A stretch of DNA of 64,000 nucleotides from Streptomyces sp. Tu 3180 (GTDB taxonomy: Bacteria > Actinomycetota > Actinomycetes > Streptomycetales > Streptomycetaceae). The stretch spans positions 4,256,001 through 4,320,000 of the forward strand of contig NZ_WOXS01000002.1 of assembly GCF_009852415.1 (NCBI RefSeq). The letters run 5' to 3'. Both the position numbers and the translations under genes were made by a program. The notes beneath the pieces are model-generated. The model made no database searches. It was given only the letters and a program-made list of their open reading frames with translations, and was not told where the DNA came from. This document shows positions 63,714 to 64,000 of the stretch, piece by piece (position 1 is the first letter of the stretch; each line of letters opens with the position of its first letter).

Positions 63714-64000
63714 ATGCGCATGCGCATGCCCCTGTCCGTGCTCACCGCCGCCGGCCTGAGCCTCGCGGCCCTCGGCCTCGGTACGGCCGTACCGGCCTCG
63801 GCGGCCACCGCCCCGGACGCCGGCGCCGCGTTCGCCGCCTACGCCGGTTCCGCCGAGGAGGACGCGGCCAACCGCGCCTTCTTCGAGGCCGTACTGAAGT
63901 CGGCGGCCGAGAAGCGCGCCGCCGCCCCGAGGAGCACGGCGGCCGTCACCGTCGTCTACAACGCCTCCCGGGCGCCCTCGTTCGCCACGCAGATAGCCCG
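63714..64000 (+). CDS. snpA: Snapalysin, small extracellular neutral metalloprotease (partial, right edge)
   Basis: First 95 residues. Signal peptide: MRMRMPLSVLTAAGLSLAAL, then GLGTAVPASA with cleavage near ASAATAP. A short pro-region (AGSAEEDAANRAFFEAVLKS) and the beginning of the mature M7 protease (AAVTVVYNASRAPSFATQIA) follow. The zinc-site HExxH lies beyond the window. Secreted milk-hydrolysing enzyme. The ATG at 63714 follows CCAGGAG by 6 bases; the double MRM start offers ATG 63720 and 63726 as alternatives. Divergent from the LysR gene that controls it. Confidence 0.9.
   Translation, partial: MRMRMPLSVLTAAGLSLAALGLGTAVPASAATAPDAGAAFAAYAGSAEEDAANRAFFEAVLKSAAEKRAAAPRSTAAVTVVYNASRAPSFATQIA

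Overview
The window is chromosomal DNA from a Streptomyces or a very close relative. The evidence is very high GC with strongly GC-biased third codon positions, many GTG starts and short ATGA/GTGA gene overlaps. The gene content agrees: two branched-chain 2-oxoacid dehydrogenase (Bkd) operons with an Lrp-type regulator, a proteasome activator (Bpa), PASTA-type kinases, and a snapalysin gene next to its LysR regulator. Two perfect copies of the Streptomyces parS site (GTTTCACGTGAAAC, at 16964 and 52968), together with the aspS/metG/bkd gene set, place it in the chromosome core near oriC. No tRNA, rRNA, complete insertion sequence or CRISPR array was seen.

Layout. 1-2755: paaABCDE (minus strand; paaE runs off the left edge), the phenylacetyl-CoA epoxidase. 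3134-6214: a DUF5819/HTTM membrane pair and a SpoU-type rRNA methylase. 6223-10248: paaN, paaH and a TetR (PaaR-type) regulator. 10270-14534: an Lrp-type BkdR and the first Bkd operon (E1alpha, E1beta, E2). Matching 14-bp palindromes before paaA, between paaN and paaH, and before this Bkd operon suggest one TetR regulon. 14598-18068: a MobA-like/DUF6457 gene, moeA and a TrkA-type potassium channel, with parS lying across the moeA/channel overlap. 18186-24729: an ABC exporter, a quinone oxidoreductase, a secreted Ser-rich protein, bpa and a PASTA kinase. 25076-26670: a second kinase, broken by one missing C. 27551-31185: the second Bkd operon.

31324-41337: mixed metabolic genes (saccharopine-dehydrogenase-like protein, GlxA-type regulator, D,D-carboxypeptidase, GntR/MFS pair, mycothiol-type DinB protein, nitrilase-family hydrolase, LURP-one protein, thioredoxin-NHL protein). 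41356-45088: a three-gene minus-strand block with no recognisable family except a ParB-like motif in the largest protein. It has its own palindromic promoter and is the best candidate here for an undescribed system. 45219-52860: DUF6458 protein, M18 aminopeptidase, acyl-CoA dehydrogenase, SseB-like protein, pirin and a PAS-GAF-SpoIIE phosphatase. 52968-57686: parS, aspS, a degenerate Rpn-type gene, a PH-domain protein and metG. 57820-60162: a VWA protein with a large tandemly duplicated Glu/Pro/Ala region. 60441-64000: phoX behind a PHO box, then divergent snpR and snpA (right edge).

Themes. CoA-thioester catabolism dominates the left third: phenylacetate ring cleavage, beta-oxidation and two Bkd complexes that supply branched acyl-CoA starters. 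The MobA-like gene and the second kinase are each broken in the same way, by a C-run one base short, so sequencing error is as likely as true loss. Many gene ends carry long perfect GC hairpins, which I list as terminators.
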